A stretch of DNA of 64,000 nucleotides from Isoetes taiwanensis (GCA_021234155.1 JAJEKV010000002.1:41405203-41469202); one strand, 5' to 3'; counted from the stretch's first letter, positions 23,425 to 39,099 are shown. Numbers and translations: made by a program. Notes: generated by a model from the letters alone, not told the origin.

Positions 23425-24905
23425 TTTTAGAATCTTAGAGTTTCAAAGAAGTCTATGGTAGAAGTTGAGGGAATGTAGGGAATCTTATAGGATCTTGGGC
23501 TTGTCCAGGAGGAAAATCATGAGAATCATCCCAGAGCATCTTTGAGAATGTAAAGAGGGAATCTAGGGAATCTTGGTAAAATCTTCACCAGAACCAAGAG
23601 GAATCTTGGTGGAATATTGGGGAAATCTTCATACAGAACCTATGGGAACTAAGGGGTCTCGAGAGAGTCTATAGGAATCTCAAGCTTCTTTGGGAATCCT
23701 AGGGGAATCTGGATAAAATCCTTAGAACTGAGAGGAATCTTAATGCTTGATAAGACTCTTGGAGAATCTAGGAATCTTGGGGTATTCTTTTTAGAATCTA
23801 GGGAATCGATAGAATCTTAGGGAGTCTCAAATGAGTCTTTGGGAATCTAGAGAATCTAAAGGAATCTTCATAAAATTTTTAAGATCTATGGAATCTAGAT
23901 GGAATTTTGAGAATCTTTGGGAATCTTAATAAAATCTAGGGAATATAAGGTAGAATCTTACAAAGGAATCACAAAAAGGGGAATCTTTGTAGAACATTAA
24001 GAATCTAAGAGAATCTTTGGGAATCTAGAAGAATCTAAGAGAATCTCAAGAGAATGTTTGAGAATCTAGGGGAATCTTCGTAAAAATTTTGACAATCTAA
24101 AGGAATCTTGATGGAATCTTAGAGAATCTAAGAGAATCTTCATAGAATCTAGGAGAATCTTAATAGAATCTTCGGGAACCTAGAGGAATCATGGGATAAT
24201 CTTTGGGAATCTAGGTGAATCTTAGGGAATCTTAAGAGAATCTATGGAAATCTAGGAGAATCTAAAGAAATTCTCATAAAATCTTTAAGAATCTATGGGA
24301 ATTTCGATAGAATCTTGGAGAATCTAAGGGAATCGTAATAAAATTTAGGGGACTCTCCATAGAATCTTAAAAATCTAGGGGAATCTTTGTAGAATCTTAA
24401 GGAATCTTGGTGCAATTTTGGAAAATCTAGGGGAATCTTCATAGGATCTTAGAGAATCTAGAGGAATCTCAAGAGAATCTTAGGTATTCTACGGGAATCT
24501 ATATAGAATCTTGGAAAATCTACATGGTTCAAGAGAGAATCTTTGAGAATGTAAGGAAATCTTGATAAAATCTTTAAGAACCTAGGGGAATCTTTAAAAT
24601 CTTTAAGGTCTAGGGGAATCTTCATAGGATCTTAGAGAATCTAGAGGAATCTCAAGAGAATCTTAGGATTCTAAGAGAATCTTTATAGAATCTTGGAAAA
24701 TCTACGAGAATCTACATGGAATCTTGAAAAATCTAGAGGAATCTAGGGATAATCTTTGAAAACCTAGGGGAATCTCAAGAGAATCTTAGAAAATATAGGG
24801 AAGTCTTTGAGAATTGAGAGGAATCTTGATGGAATCTTGGAGAATCTAGGGGAATCTGCGAGAATCTAGGAGAATCTACATAGAATATTGTAGAATCTAA
24901 AGAAA
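23425..24905 (+). repeat. GAATCT minisatellite array (~1.5 kb)
   Basis: The hexamer GAATCT, or AATCTT/AATCTA, recurs every 9-14 bases for nearly 1.5 kb, separated by variable A/G/T-rich linkers such as AGGG, TTGGG or AAGA. Longer higher-order duplications exist, e.g. 'CTTCATAGGATCTTAGAGAA' near 24436 and 24610. No open frame spans it. C is almost limited to the GAATCT core, giving strong strand asymmetry. Confidence 0.9.
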
Positions 24906-25270
24906 CCTTGGGCTGAGCAGTCCCTCATATTACAAGCACTTGTATAATAATATTTTATATACCATCATTAATGATAATGCTGCTACAATATAGCTCTTGA
25001 AACAATAAAAAACTTGTATCACCATGTCTGTAGAGATATCAATTTTTTTTTTTTTTTATGTATGTTAGTAGCATCCTATTAAAGTGTTGAAATGTACTTT
25101 CAAGTGGTTGTATTGATGCAATTGCAACAGAGGAACAATGAAATCAACATTCTTGTCCATTTATTGGAAAGGAGGGATATTTAAAGCTCATGTAACTACA
25201 CAAGTAGAAACACGGGCTACCTATACACATCCTTCACTTTTTATCTGGAGTAGTTTGATGGAATTAATGC
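24905..25270. other. Spacer with a poly(T) run
   Basis: Contains a ~15-base T run at about 25033-25048. Since the LINE RT scrap at 25.3-25.5 kb is on the minus strand, the run could be its poly(A) end, but only if a large internal deletion occurred. Otherwise nothing is recognised. Confidence 0.35.
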
Positions 25271-25279
25271 ATCTATATG

Positions 25280-25520
25280 TGTTTATAGGCATGACATGAA
25301 TTGCTAATATGCAAATTGTATGAGCAAACTGCGTAGCTAAGTTTGTTGGACACTACATTTTGTAGGTTTGCAAGGACCCCCATCTGTTGCAAACTTGGCC
25401 ACAACATTTCCAGAAGTACAATGTCAAAAGCTTTTGCAAAGTCCACAAAGGAGCAATAGAGGTCTTGCCGAGTGTTCCTGTTATCCTCAACCAAAAAAGG
25501 ATGCTAGGGCAGAAAGGGGT
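25280..25520 (-). pseudogene. LINE reverse transcriptase fragment
   Basis: The minus-strand frame from about 25494 reads 'DNRNTRQDLYCSFVDFAKAF' and 'EMLWPSLQQMGV'. This matches RT motif A of LINEs (the FVDFxKAFD block with its catalytic Asp, then L...L...G). Only ~75 codons are legible; palm motif C is absent. It is not the same family as the LINE at 34.4-38.7 kb judging by these few residues. Confidence 0.65.
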
Positions 25521-25529
25521 TTTTTCTAT

Positions 25530-26220
25530 TTCAAAATGTATATATACGTACAAATGTTGTTATGTTTTGAGCTAGGATATGGCGCATACGTATGGCATGG
25601 GAACCTGGCAGCTTACCTCGAGCAAATGTAATGTTACCGTGAAGCATTATCGGGCAAAGGTAATCTAGCTAAATTTAATGTGGCAATTTATTTTTCTAGG
25701 CAATGCATTTTCCTGTGATGTTACTCCGTTCTGTACTCTTTGATCCCATTTGCTCCCCGTTTCTTTAAAATTATTTTTATATTAGCTTGTGATGTTACGC
25801 CGTTCTGTACTCTTTGACTTTTGCTCCCCATTTCCTTACAATGATTCAAAAAGAGAAACCCTCGAACACATTATCAAAAGTGTTTTATGCGGGTTTGAGG
25901 AACTGATTTGAGGGAATCAGCTAGCAAAATGGAAATAGCAAGTGCCCTTATTGTCTTCAAACTGACGCCATGGATGGCTTCGGAAGAAAGCTTGTTAATG
26001 ACTTGGAATGATCATTGGAGACTATCTTTGATTAGCATGTGTTATTATTTGTTGTTATCTTGCTACAAATCTTTAGTTGTCTTGCATACTAGTTATTAGA
26101 TTCATTTTCAGCTAGCTTAGTTGATAAATTAAGTATTTTCTTCATGTGGTTTTTCTTACCTAGGATTTTTCGGTTACGGCAAGATTAGTGATTGTCAAAC
26201 TAGGGTAAAAGAAGAAGGCT
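25530..26220. other. Spacer with a short duplication
   Basis: 'TGTGATGTTACnCCGTTCTGTA' followed by 'CTCTTTGA' occurs near 25714 and 25788 (period ~74). No gene was recognised. Confidence 0.4.
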
Positions 26221-26228
26221 GCTGCTAT

Positions 26229-27640
26229 ATGGATGTACATGAAGAGATAGAAAAGGATGTTTTGTTACAAGAGTTGGATATGGATGATGAACTATTGGCA
26301 GCAGGTAAAGACTTTGTATTCCTTGCTGATAGGAACTTGGCACTGACAAATAGGCAAGAGAGAAGGTTTTTCCTTGATAGCAATGAGGTCACCATAAAGT
26401 TGGTTGGATCTCATATACCAAAGTGGAGAAGGACCGAAGTAGAAAATAGTACCTCTGGAAATGTTATAAGGAAGAGCAACTTCACTCCACAGGATGAAAT
26501 CCAACGTACAGAAAGTGCTACTAAGCATGAGTTGGATCAAGTTATCATTCTAGAGGAAAAGATAAGATTGAATAAGTTATTAGATTGTTGTTCTGAGAAT
26601 ACAAGATTGCACTCCAGGGTAGCAACTAAAGGGGATGTTGCAAGATGGCAGCTAGCTGTGAGAAAATTAGTTGCTAAGCTAAAGAAAAAAAACATAAGGA
26701 TAGATTTGAACTATGCAGCCATGATGTAATCCTTTGGAAAATGTAGGTAGAAGACTTTACTTAGGAAATGAGCTTGTGATTTTAAATGACATTTGGCTCG
26801 TCTTTGAGTCATGCCAAGGAAAGCATGGGTTGGAAGCTGGAGATGTGAAGAGGAAAGATAGACAGAGTTGGCGGGCTGCTCAAAGGCCTGCTTCTCGAAA
26901 AGTACAAATGTGTTTAAGAAAATTTTTAAATGGAGAATATGGGCCTCCAACAAGAAACTTGGGAACTGAAGTATATTTGGGCATTGTTGCACTGTATATA
27001 GACTGATTTTGCCACCTACAATGGACTTGCATGCATCTTTATTACATCAATTGTTCTTTTCTGTGGCAGATCATGGAAATTTTGGTTTAAACACCATCAT
27101 GAGCACTCCGTTACTAGAAATTTAACGTGTTAAAAAACTTTCATGGATGATCAATTGTTGTGCTATTATGTGGTATTGCTTATCAGGTACTTTAGGGATT
27201 ATTTTGGTACCTTTGAAGTGCCATTGGATTGTACTAATTCAGATGCATGCGAGAACTTCTTTTCAAAAGTTGATAGCATGGTATGGAATGAAAGATCATG
27301 TGATGGGGCTGATTTGTTGGAAAGTGCTAGTGCACTAAACCATATTGCAGAATTCCAAGCCTCATCAAGTTTGTTGTTTCCAACATCACCACGCCAAACA
27401 AGAGCACATTTGGTAAAAACTAGAGAAAAAGTTATGTGCTGATGGAGAAGTTTTGAGATGTAACTTAGCATATTTCAGCCTTGTGGATGGGGATGAGAAG
27501 ATCATAGCTGGTTTCAAGGAAGGATTTGCACATGCGCAGGAATTCTGTGCTCTTGTTGGTATTGCATATTCAAGCAAATCAGATTGGTTTCATACTCCAT
27601 GGGCAGCTTGCTGCCCTAGCTCCAATATCATAACTTGAGC
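26229..27640 (+). CDS. Unrecognised protein-like region in several open pieces
   Basis: Frame 26229-26729 (166 codons) is among the longest here. It is followed by 26734-27006 and 27143-27442 and then a frame starting near 27430 that continues to 27638. Legible blocks include 'HGLEAGDVKRKDRQSW.AAQ', 'GTEVYLGIVALYID', 'DCTNSDACENFFSKVDSM' and 'IIAGFKEGFAHAQEFC'. They read as one multi-block protein with breaks or short introns, not as random frames. The base composition is like the Ty3/gypsy element that follows at 27.7 kb, so it may be a transposon-associated protein or an upstream part of that element. I do not recognise the family and give no function. Confidence 0.45.
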
Positions 27641-27679
27641 TGCCCATGGAGGTCAGCACATTTCAAGATGAAAGTATTT

Positions 27680-27970
27680 CTTTTTTGTGGTTTGATGGAG
27701 GAATATCTAAAAGGTTAAATGTTGCATCCTTTGCTGCCATTTACAAGGATCATTCTAATAAGTTATTGGCTAAAGTTGACAGGATTTTTTCTAATATTAC
27801 CTCAAAAAGGCTCTCATAGTAGGCTTACAAGAGGCTAAACATTTAGGCATTACTAATATTGTTATCTTTGGAGACTCACTACTTTTTTGCAGGCAATTTT
27901 TGGGAGAGTATCAAGCCAAAAATGAGGATATGATCTTACTAAGGAACAAGGTTTTGGAATCAAGTGAGAA
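27680..27970 (+). pseudogene. RNase H-like domain upstream of gypsy RT
   Basis: Frame 1 reads 'SFLWFDGGISKRLNVASFAA' then 'IYKDHSNKLLAKV'. After a frameshift near 27800 it continues 'ALIVGLQEAKHLGITNIVIF' and 'GDSLLFCRQFLGEYQAKN'. This has the RNase H layout: Asp in FDGG (27691), the 'A...GL..A...GI' helix, and Asp in GDS (27870-27878). The Glu normally found in the S..EAEY block is lost at the frameshift. The style is that of the plant or archaeal-type RNase H carried as an extra domain by some plant gypsy lineages. Its place upstream of RT is unusual. Confidence 0.65.
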
Positions 27971-28189
27971 AAAGTAAGTTAAAGAGGTATGTTCAAAAGA
28001 ATGGTGAAAGTATCTATATTGCTAACTTTTAAAAAAAAAAGAAGATGAAGGCTTTGTTATGAAATTCTTTGATGAATGGAAGGATGTGTTTGTTTGGGAT
28101 ATAATGAGTTGATTGGTGTTGGGATCAAGGAAGGCATGAAAGCTGTTATGCAAAAACTAAAAAGGATAAATGGACCTTTGCTTAGTCTT

Positions 28190-28730
28190 ATCAAGGAAGA
28201 ATTATATAAAATGAAGGATGCTTGTGTGATTTCAGAAATTCTGAACCCTGAATGATTGTCTTGGATTCTCCCTATTGAAAATAAGACAACTAGGATATGC
28301 ATTGATTATAGAGATCTAAACAAGGCCACTATTAAAGATTGTTATCCTTTGCCTTTTTTTGGAAGAAGTCTTACATATTATTATTTGCAGGGCTGAGAGA
28401 TGTACTCCCTTTCTAGATAGGTCCTCGAGGTTCAACCAAATGTGACATCAAAGAAGAGGATCAACCAAATACAACTTTCATCACACCTTGAGGAACCTTT
28501 GCTACGAGGAGAATGCCCTTTGGACTCATGAATGCTTCAGCTACATTTCAAAGGGCAATGGATACTATATTCAAGGATATGCCTTCCTCATTGTTTAGAG
28601 TGTTCTTAGACGATTTGTATTTGAGCACTTCTACAAAAGATCATTTTGCTTATCTCACAAAGCTATGATCTATGTGTAGGAAGGGAGACGTAAGCTTGAA
28701 TCCAAAGAAATGTGTGTTCTTATGCTCAAA
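28190..28730 (+). pseudogene. Gypsy RT, N-terminal two thirds
   Basis: Blocks seen: 'RICIDYRDLNKATIKDCYPL' (28287-28350), 'TRRMPFGLMNASATFQRAMD' (28505-28565) and 'FRVFLDDLYLST' with FLDD at 28602-28613 replacing the usual YLDD, then 'SLNPKKCVFLCSK' just before 28731. These are standard RT motifs 1-6 of Ty3/gypsy elements. A frameshift separates the first block from the TRRMPFG block (28360-28500). Confidence 0.8.
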
Positions 28731-30545
28731 GGAAGGAAGGAAGGAAGGAAGGTACTTTTATCGTCCACGGAGACCAATCGGTCTATGGGACCCAATACAA
28801 AAAGCGACAAAGCGGATTAACGCCGGATTAAAACCCAGCCGAAGGATTTCGAGGAAGCGAGTGGCGACAATGACCTGGCGACAAAGCTAATGCTAATCAT
28901 ATAAATGCGAGAAACATCTACAATATACTCACGATTCATACGCCACCCGTGAGTGCCTGGTCGTGGACATCAGCGAGTCGATTACCTCACAGATGGCCGG
29001 AGACATCTTGGCCGGTGTGTTCATCAATGCAAGGAGCCGCGTCCGGCCGTACTAAGGAATGTCAGCGGATCGGCCCGAGCGGTAGGCAGCTTCTGCTGAT
29101 GTGAGACTCATCCTCAATGGCACCCGTTTAGCGAGCTGCCCAGCCGAACTTTGTCACAGCACGGGGCTCTAATCCACTTTTGCGGAGTCGATGCAAAGAT
29201 GGTGGGCGCAATGCGAATGGAGGCAATAGTAGTGCTTTTCGAGCGGTAGAACCTTGAGTAGAGTATGGGCCGGGCTAACCACAGGGTTAATGTGCTCCTT
29301 GTAATGGGCCATTTTTATTTTGCTCACAGAGCAATGATAGGGTCGAGGCTTGCCAAAACAAGCATCTAGGTATCCGTAATTTATCCGCGATCGGCAGCTG
29401 CGCCAGTATGCGCATCGTGCTCTTACCGCGTTCCATCCCCAGCGAACCAGCAGTCTCTTACCTCAACGGGGCCTAAGCGGCTAGCGGACTCATAGCCGCG
29501 ATTTGTAAAGCCCGGTCGCGGGGTAGAGCATCACCCGTAGTAACCACTTTACGAAAATAGGCGATGTGTGTCTATCAAAGGGCTGCCGTGGCGGCAAGAA
29601 TCCAGTTTCTACTTATTGAGAATCGATGTGGGGTGAAGGTTTCACCAAATTGCGGTATAAAATGCAGCCGCACCTGCTCCGATCGACTCCAATTAAGCCA
29701 AAGAGGCGGCAAGACCCCAAGCTCGACCCGTCTGAGAAGGATGATTTCGACCCGATTAGAACGGATGGCCCGATGGCCCCAATCATATAGCTGCTGGTAT
29801 TTGTTATTACGCATGGCACAAAAGCTTTCCCGACTGGCATCACCATAGCGGATAGGCGCCTCAATGAGCGGGAGGAACTCCACTAGGTAACGTAGGTAGG
29901 CGTACGTCCTGGTATCCCGATATGTGATGCGAAGGCATAGAGGTAGCGGTAGAAGGATAGCAGGAAACCACCACAGTCTTGGCAGTTAATGTATATACAG
30001 CGCTGACCAATATCGAGGCATCAGGTAGGCCTTAACCAGAATTAATGGGCCAGCGAGGCCAACATCGTCATAGATGGTGGCGGATGACCTGAATACAAAG
30101 CGTATGCCATTCCCCATGCTCGGTAAACCCGGGGCTCCTAAGCCCGATCAATGTAGAGGCAAAAGTGTTGGCGAGAGGGCAACCTATGGACCGATACACT
30201 GGTGATCTTGGCGGAAGTGGCTGCATCACGCCAAAACAACTCTCATACAACGTATGGCATTACGCACGGGCGAAGCGGGAATTGATTAGCCCATACGATC
30301 CTGGCCAGCTTTTCGAGGGCCGTATCAAAACTGCGAAGTCCACAGCGGCAATACAAAGATCCAGTATTGATTACGGTACATCTTCAATCCCGATTGCGCG
30401 AAGCGTGAAGATATAGTCCAATCGTTGGCAGGTGGCGAGGAATTAAACTGCAGTGAGGGGCTTTCGCACATGTCAAACTTCCCTCACTTGGCCAGGTCAG
30501 CAGCCTTTCGAGAATGCCGATAGCAGTTTGGCAAATACTGAACTG
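28731..30545 (-). mobile_element. Non-LTR-like element with (TTCC)n tail, inserted in gypsy RT
   Basis: Starts with (GGAA)n at 28731, then GGTACTTTTATCGTCC and the motif CAATCGGTCTATGGGACCC, and continues as a shorter homologue of 9997-12200. Its right end falls near 30545, where gypsy sequence resumes with GGAGATCTATTGGG. 'AAAGG' occurs at both junctions (28728-28732 and about 30554-30558) and is a candidate target-site duplication; removing one copy plus the insert would keep the gypsy frame. On the minus strand the microsatellite is the 3' tail and the right edge a 5' truncation. Confidence 0.7.
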
Positions 30546-31050
30546 ACCATGATAAAGGGAGATCTATTGGGTCATGAAGTCTCCACTAAAGGCATCCAAG
30601 TTGCTACAAATAAAGTAGAGGATTTGAAGAAACTAACTCCTCCAAAAACTCTCAAGCAGGTCAAGAGCTTCCTAGGTATGACCAGCTTTTTGAGAATGTA
30701 TATGCCTCATTTCTCACACACTATAAGTCCTATTTCTAGTCTCAATAAGATAGGCAAACTCACAAAAAATGAGAGCAAACACATGCTAGTAGATTTGAAT
30801 GAGACTTGTCAAGATGCGTTTGAAAAGATCATTGATGCCATATGCCATTCTACCATGCTGAAACCTTCAAACCTTGAGAGAACCTTTCAAGCTTACATTA
30901 ATATCACAAAAAGAGCCATTGGCTTGGCATTACCTCAAGAAGATAGGACTATCTCTCTTGCAAGCAAGATTTGGCCTGAAACTGAGCTTAGATACTCGAG
31001 GCTTGAAAAACGTGCAGTCGCCCTCATGTTCATGATAGATAGGCAATGAC
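30546..31050 (+). pseudogene. Gypsy RT C-terminus, connection and RNase H part
   Basis: The frame 30453-31049 carries 'GDLLGHEVSTKGI' and 'KQVKSFLGMTSFLRMYMPHF', the usual LGH.VS..GI and ..FLGL.NYYR.FI blocks, followed by 'LGLAL.QED..I.LASK' (written 'IGLALPQEDRTISLASKI') and 'ELRYSRLEKRAVALMF', which are the RNase H start and the Y...E.E..A helix. The first ~30 codons of this open frame belong to the inserted element. It ends in a stop at 31047-31049. Confidence 0.8.
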
Positions 31051-31399
31051 ATCTCTTACAAAAGAGCCATATCCAAGTGTTTATGAAACAAAACCCCATG
31101 TCTCTTCTCTTTGCCAAAAATTAGCCAAAAGCTAAGCTTTGCAGATAGGCATGTAAAGTTTAATCTTATGATATTAGTATGAAAGTGGTCCATTTAGTCA
31201 ATAATCCAAGTTCTTACCTTCCCAATCCCCTATTTGAATATGAAGATCAAGAATGATTGGAAGAGATTGATTCTACTATGGCTACTAACCTTGTTGCTTT
31301 TCATGAAAAAGAAATATATTTGCAACATGATATCAAGACTTGGAGTGCAACGAGGTGCCAAAGGACTTAGCCAAGAGAAAAGATTCAAGGAGAAATGCA

Positions 31400-32200
31400 A
31401 GAAATTTAGGCTGATAGGAGATGTTTTATGCAAAATTGACAAGGAAGGGGTGCTGCTGAGATGTATGGACTTTGAGGAGGCCAAGATGATCATAGAAGCC
31501 TGCCATAAAGGTGCTTGTGGAGGCCATTTTGCTTGATACAATAGCCAAGAAGATCCTAAGATCAGGGTATTTCTGGCCTACTCTTTTCAAAGATTGTTAT
31601 AATTTGGCTAAGTATTGTCATAAATGTCAAAACTTTGGCAAAAGAGTGTTGCAGCCAGCCTCTCTTACTGCTGTAACTTCTTTAGGCCCATTCCAAGTAT
31701 GGGGACTTGATTTCATAGGTGCAATAGACCCCCCTCCCCCATCAGCACAACACTAATACATGCTTGTGGCCACTGTTTAATTCACTGAATGTACTGAAGC
31801 AGTTCCACTTAGACAAACAGATGCTTTTACTACTGCTAGATTACTCCATGAGAACATTTGTGCAAGATTTGGCATCCCATTCAAGCTTATATCTGATAGA
31901 GGATCTCAATTCATGAACAAAGTCATATCTACATTACTAATATACTCTCAAAGTGAAGCACACTGAGAGCTCAGCCTTCTATCCTCAAGGAAATGGTCAA
32001 GCCGAGTCAACAAATAAGGTGCTCAAGTCAATCCTCAAAACAACCATTAGTATTTCAAAAGGGATTGCCATATCAAGCTTCATGATACTCTATGGGCTTA
32101 TAGGATCACCATTAAGACATCTATGAAAGTTGCTTTCATACAGATTATAGCAAGGACTTGAACTCTTCATGTTTGGGAGATGAGACTAGTATTGATGTTG
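31400..32200 (+). pseudogene. Gypsy integrase
   Basis: The zinc-binding HHCC region spans 31500-31640 (CHKGACGGHF, then 'YFWPTLFKDC' and 'YCHKCQNF'). The core has all three acidic residues: Asp in 'VWGLDFIG' (31699-31720), Asp in 'LISDRGSQF' (31890-31911) and Glu in 'GNGQAES' (about 31990-32010). 'HDTLWAYRITIKTSM' follows at 32085-32125. A stop at 31754, another at about 31779 and frameshifts near 31540 and 31925 disrupt it. Confidence 0.8.
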
Positions 32201-32234
32201 AAATTGTGGAGCATAAGACTGATATTAAAATAGA

Positions 32235-32880
32235 TTGGTGTCTGCAAGTAGATGGCAAGCAGATTTGAAGTCAACTTTTGCGAGTCAATTGAATGGGAAT
32301 CTATGGCTTTCTAAAGATAGATTGACAAAGATGAAAACTTTAGTGTATCATGCTGAGAACAAGAAGGTGGATGCTCAAATCTTTTTAGAGATTGGATTAG
32401 ATTCTGCAGTGTACTTTGAAGAACCATTGCAAGATAAGTCAATGCCAAGGACCAGAGCTGCCTCGAAGAAGCGATCGCGGCAGAATATAAGGATTGAGAA
32501 GGTTTGGTACCTTGGAAGGCGTAGAAATGTTGGAAATGCATGGAGAGAGAGCAAAGAACCTGTGGACTTGGTTAATCGCTCGTCCTCTGCAGTGCAAGTA
32601 AATCTGGCGTAGTATACATCACACAGAAGCAAAAGTGGCAAAGAGTTATGGTTTACTTATGATTTATCTGACAACCGACTAATTGACCTCGAGCCCATTA
32701 TACCTCTCGCATGTTTGACATATGAAGCTAAAGCAAATAGATATATGCTAAACAAAAATGATAGACACCAATTGAATGTCTTTGTTGTTGAAGAGTCTGC
32801 TTGTAAATTTTGATTTGTGGTGCTTGTGCATAAGAAGATTCCTACTAATAAAGAAAGCTTGCCTCTTTTTGTGATGCAGG
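32235..32880 (+). CDS. Unrecognised ORF downstream of integrase
   Basis: Frame 32235-32612 (125 codons) has a basic middle part ('RTRAASKKRSRQNIRIEK'). In another frame the sequence then reads 'SKSGKELWFTYDLSDNRLID' and continues to about 32830. It could be an extra gypsy ORF, a tether domain of the integrase, or a host exon. No family is recognised. Confidence 0.35.
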
Positions 32881-32889
32881 AAATAAAGG

Positions 32890-34130
32890 AAAAGAGAAAG
32901 TAATATGAAAGGAGCATATTTAACATGAATTTATCTGCACAAATGAATATTGAGCATCAACAATTTGAAGTTGCAAAAAAAGATTTAAAAAAAGGAAGAT
33001 CCACTGACTGTAGAGTTTTAGACTGCAAAGCAAGTCTAGTTTTGTGCATCTTTATGTGAATGACAGCAATTCTACATACTGAATTATGGTTAATATATCA
33101 ATAGTAAGCCTGATGCATTGAACAATATATATTATATAGAGACGGGCATAAGTATTTGCTGAATTCTTCTTGTGATATCCCGGCATGCAGCTAATGTAAC
33201 AAGTATTTCAAGACACTACTGAAATTTTGTGATCCTTTGACTAAAGACTACTATGTGAAATCTGATGTAAAATGGCTTACACTTTACTTAAAATTATTGA
33301 TCAGATTATTACGCTTAATGATCCTGAAAAAATATGGTCTTGCTGCACTCTATTCAATTATTAGCTCATAAACATTTACTAGTAGCTCATAAACAGGCTT
33401 CTCATTAACATTTATTTATAGCTCATAAATAAGCTTCTTTCGAGCTTGCATGCATCTAAAATAGGATCATCTAAATGATCAAGATGCATGATATTATTGC
33501 ACGTATTTCCATTAATACAGCCTTTAAAAAAGCAAAAAAAAATGCTTCCAGACAATCTGTTGCCAGATTGTCTTTTAATAGTCATTTTTTTGAAAATCTA
33601 ATTCAAAGTAGAACTTTCCATAAGTTAAAGATATGTGCTGACAGAAATGGGACAGAAATCAGGAGACAAATAGCAGGTATGAAAGCATATTATATTATAC
33701 TAGAAAAAGTGTCCAGCATTCTTGAAGTACATCGATAGAATATAATATCAGGGAGTTTACACAAACCACCGAACGGATGAACTTCGTATTTTTGTATTTC
33801 ATACTTGCATTATATTATTTGTATAATTTCATAGATGATACTTCCTTGTAGTGAGAAATTTTGCATTGATTGAGTTCAAAAGATTGGTTGGAAAGGTTCA
33901 TCTTAACATGGTTTCTAAGATGCATTTTATGTTTTCGTCATTCTAAGTGAGGATTTCTCTATTCAAAGGATTGAACGAAGACTTGATGTTGGAATTCCTC
34001 TAGGATAGAAGGGTTCAATGAAGCGGGTTAACTTACCTTCACGTTTTCGGTAAGCATCCAAATTTATTCGTGTGGTATATTAGCACATAAGATTTGGAGT
34101 TTGATGTTGATACCTCTATAGGTAATGCTT
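32890..34130. other. A+T-rich spacer
   Basis: Contains 'TAGCTCATAAACA' or 'TAGCTCATAAATAAGCTTCT' direct words three or four times at 33363-33440, and a short Lys-rich ORF at 33475-33738 with no recognised domain. Confidence 0.4.
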
Positions 34131-34133
34131 CTC

Positions 34134-34310
34134 TAGTTCTATAGCCTATAGGTCGAGTTGGCCCATACTTATGAACTGTTGGGCATCAAATCCACAGGCA
34201 CTTAATGTCAGTGGTTGAGGCGAGAATAGAAATGTAGTCGCGGTGTGTGATCATATCCAGTTGGATCTGCCCTAGTGGCGTGATGTTGAAGCGTTGCGTG
34301 ATGTTGAGGC

Positions 34311-34381
<71 letters not shown>
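34134..34381 (+). mobile_element. SINE-like element with (CT)n tail
   Basis: The body (34134-34312) shares 'TAGTTCTA', 'GAACTGTTGGGC', 'TCAAAT.CCACAG', 'TCCAGTTGGAT' and 'CTAGTGGCGT' in the same order with 48973-49153. It ends in (CT)n at 34313-34381, whereas the other copy ends in (CTAT)n. The head is more decayed than in the 48.9 kb copy, so tRNA-like boxes are less clear. Confidence 0.7.
34313..34381 (+). repeat. (CT)n microsatellite, ~69 bp
   Basis: Pure CT dinucleotide run forming the 3' tail of the SINE at 34134. The predicted Leu-Ser or Arg-Glu repeat ORFs across it are artefacts. Confidence 0.95.
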
Positions 34382-38672
<4,291 letters not shown>

Positions 38673-39099
38673 TAGTTCTAGCTTCTACTAAGGAAGTGGA
38701 CCAATGTTCGTTTTAGGCAATTGATCTGAATGGGAATTAGGTTGAAGAAACCTGAAGCCTAGGTTTAAAGAGTTTGTTTCAAGCATTATATTTGACAAAT
38801 TTCTTATTGGACATGCAGTAGCTAGTTAGGTTGGGTATGCAACAATGTCAAAATTATATCTGGAAAACCATCTAGAGTATTATAAAGCGCAACTAGTTGT
38901 TCTTGCAAGCTTGAAGTGTGCTATCAACCGATCAATAAGGTACCCACTTCACATGTACCTAAAACATCCTATAAAATGAGGAAGGAAGGTACCAACAAAG
39001 CACAAGAGTTAATTGCCCTTAAAAGGGGCCAACTTTATAAAAGCGGAGTTAGAAGTGTATAATATTAGTTCATTCATAGCAGACATTCAATTCTTTCAT

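Larger units (their letters stand above)
27668..32210 (+). mobile_element. Ty3/gypsy retrotransposon pol region, decayed, with nested insertion
   Basis: In order: a RNase H-like domain (27680-27970), the linker typical before gypsy RTs ('FDEWKDVFVWD' near 28070), RT (28190-28730), the 1.8 kb insertion (28731-30545), the remainder of RT with the connection/RNase H region (30546-31050), and integrase (31400-32200). Several stops lie inside (e.g. after FVWDIMS and before RLSWIL). No LTRs, PBS or polypurine tract were identified, and no gag with a CCHC knuckle was seen. Only the pol part is therefore supported. Confidence 0.8.

Noticed and set aside
23425-24905. CRISPR-like or regularly spaced repeat array
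   Set aside because: Spacing is irregular (9-14 bases), units are degenerate and the genome is a plant's; this is a minisatellite.
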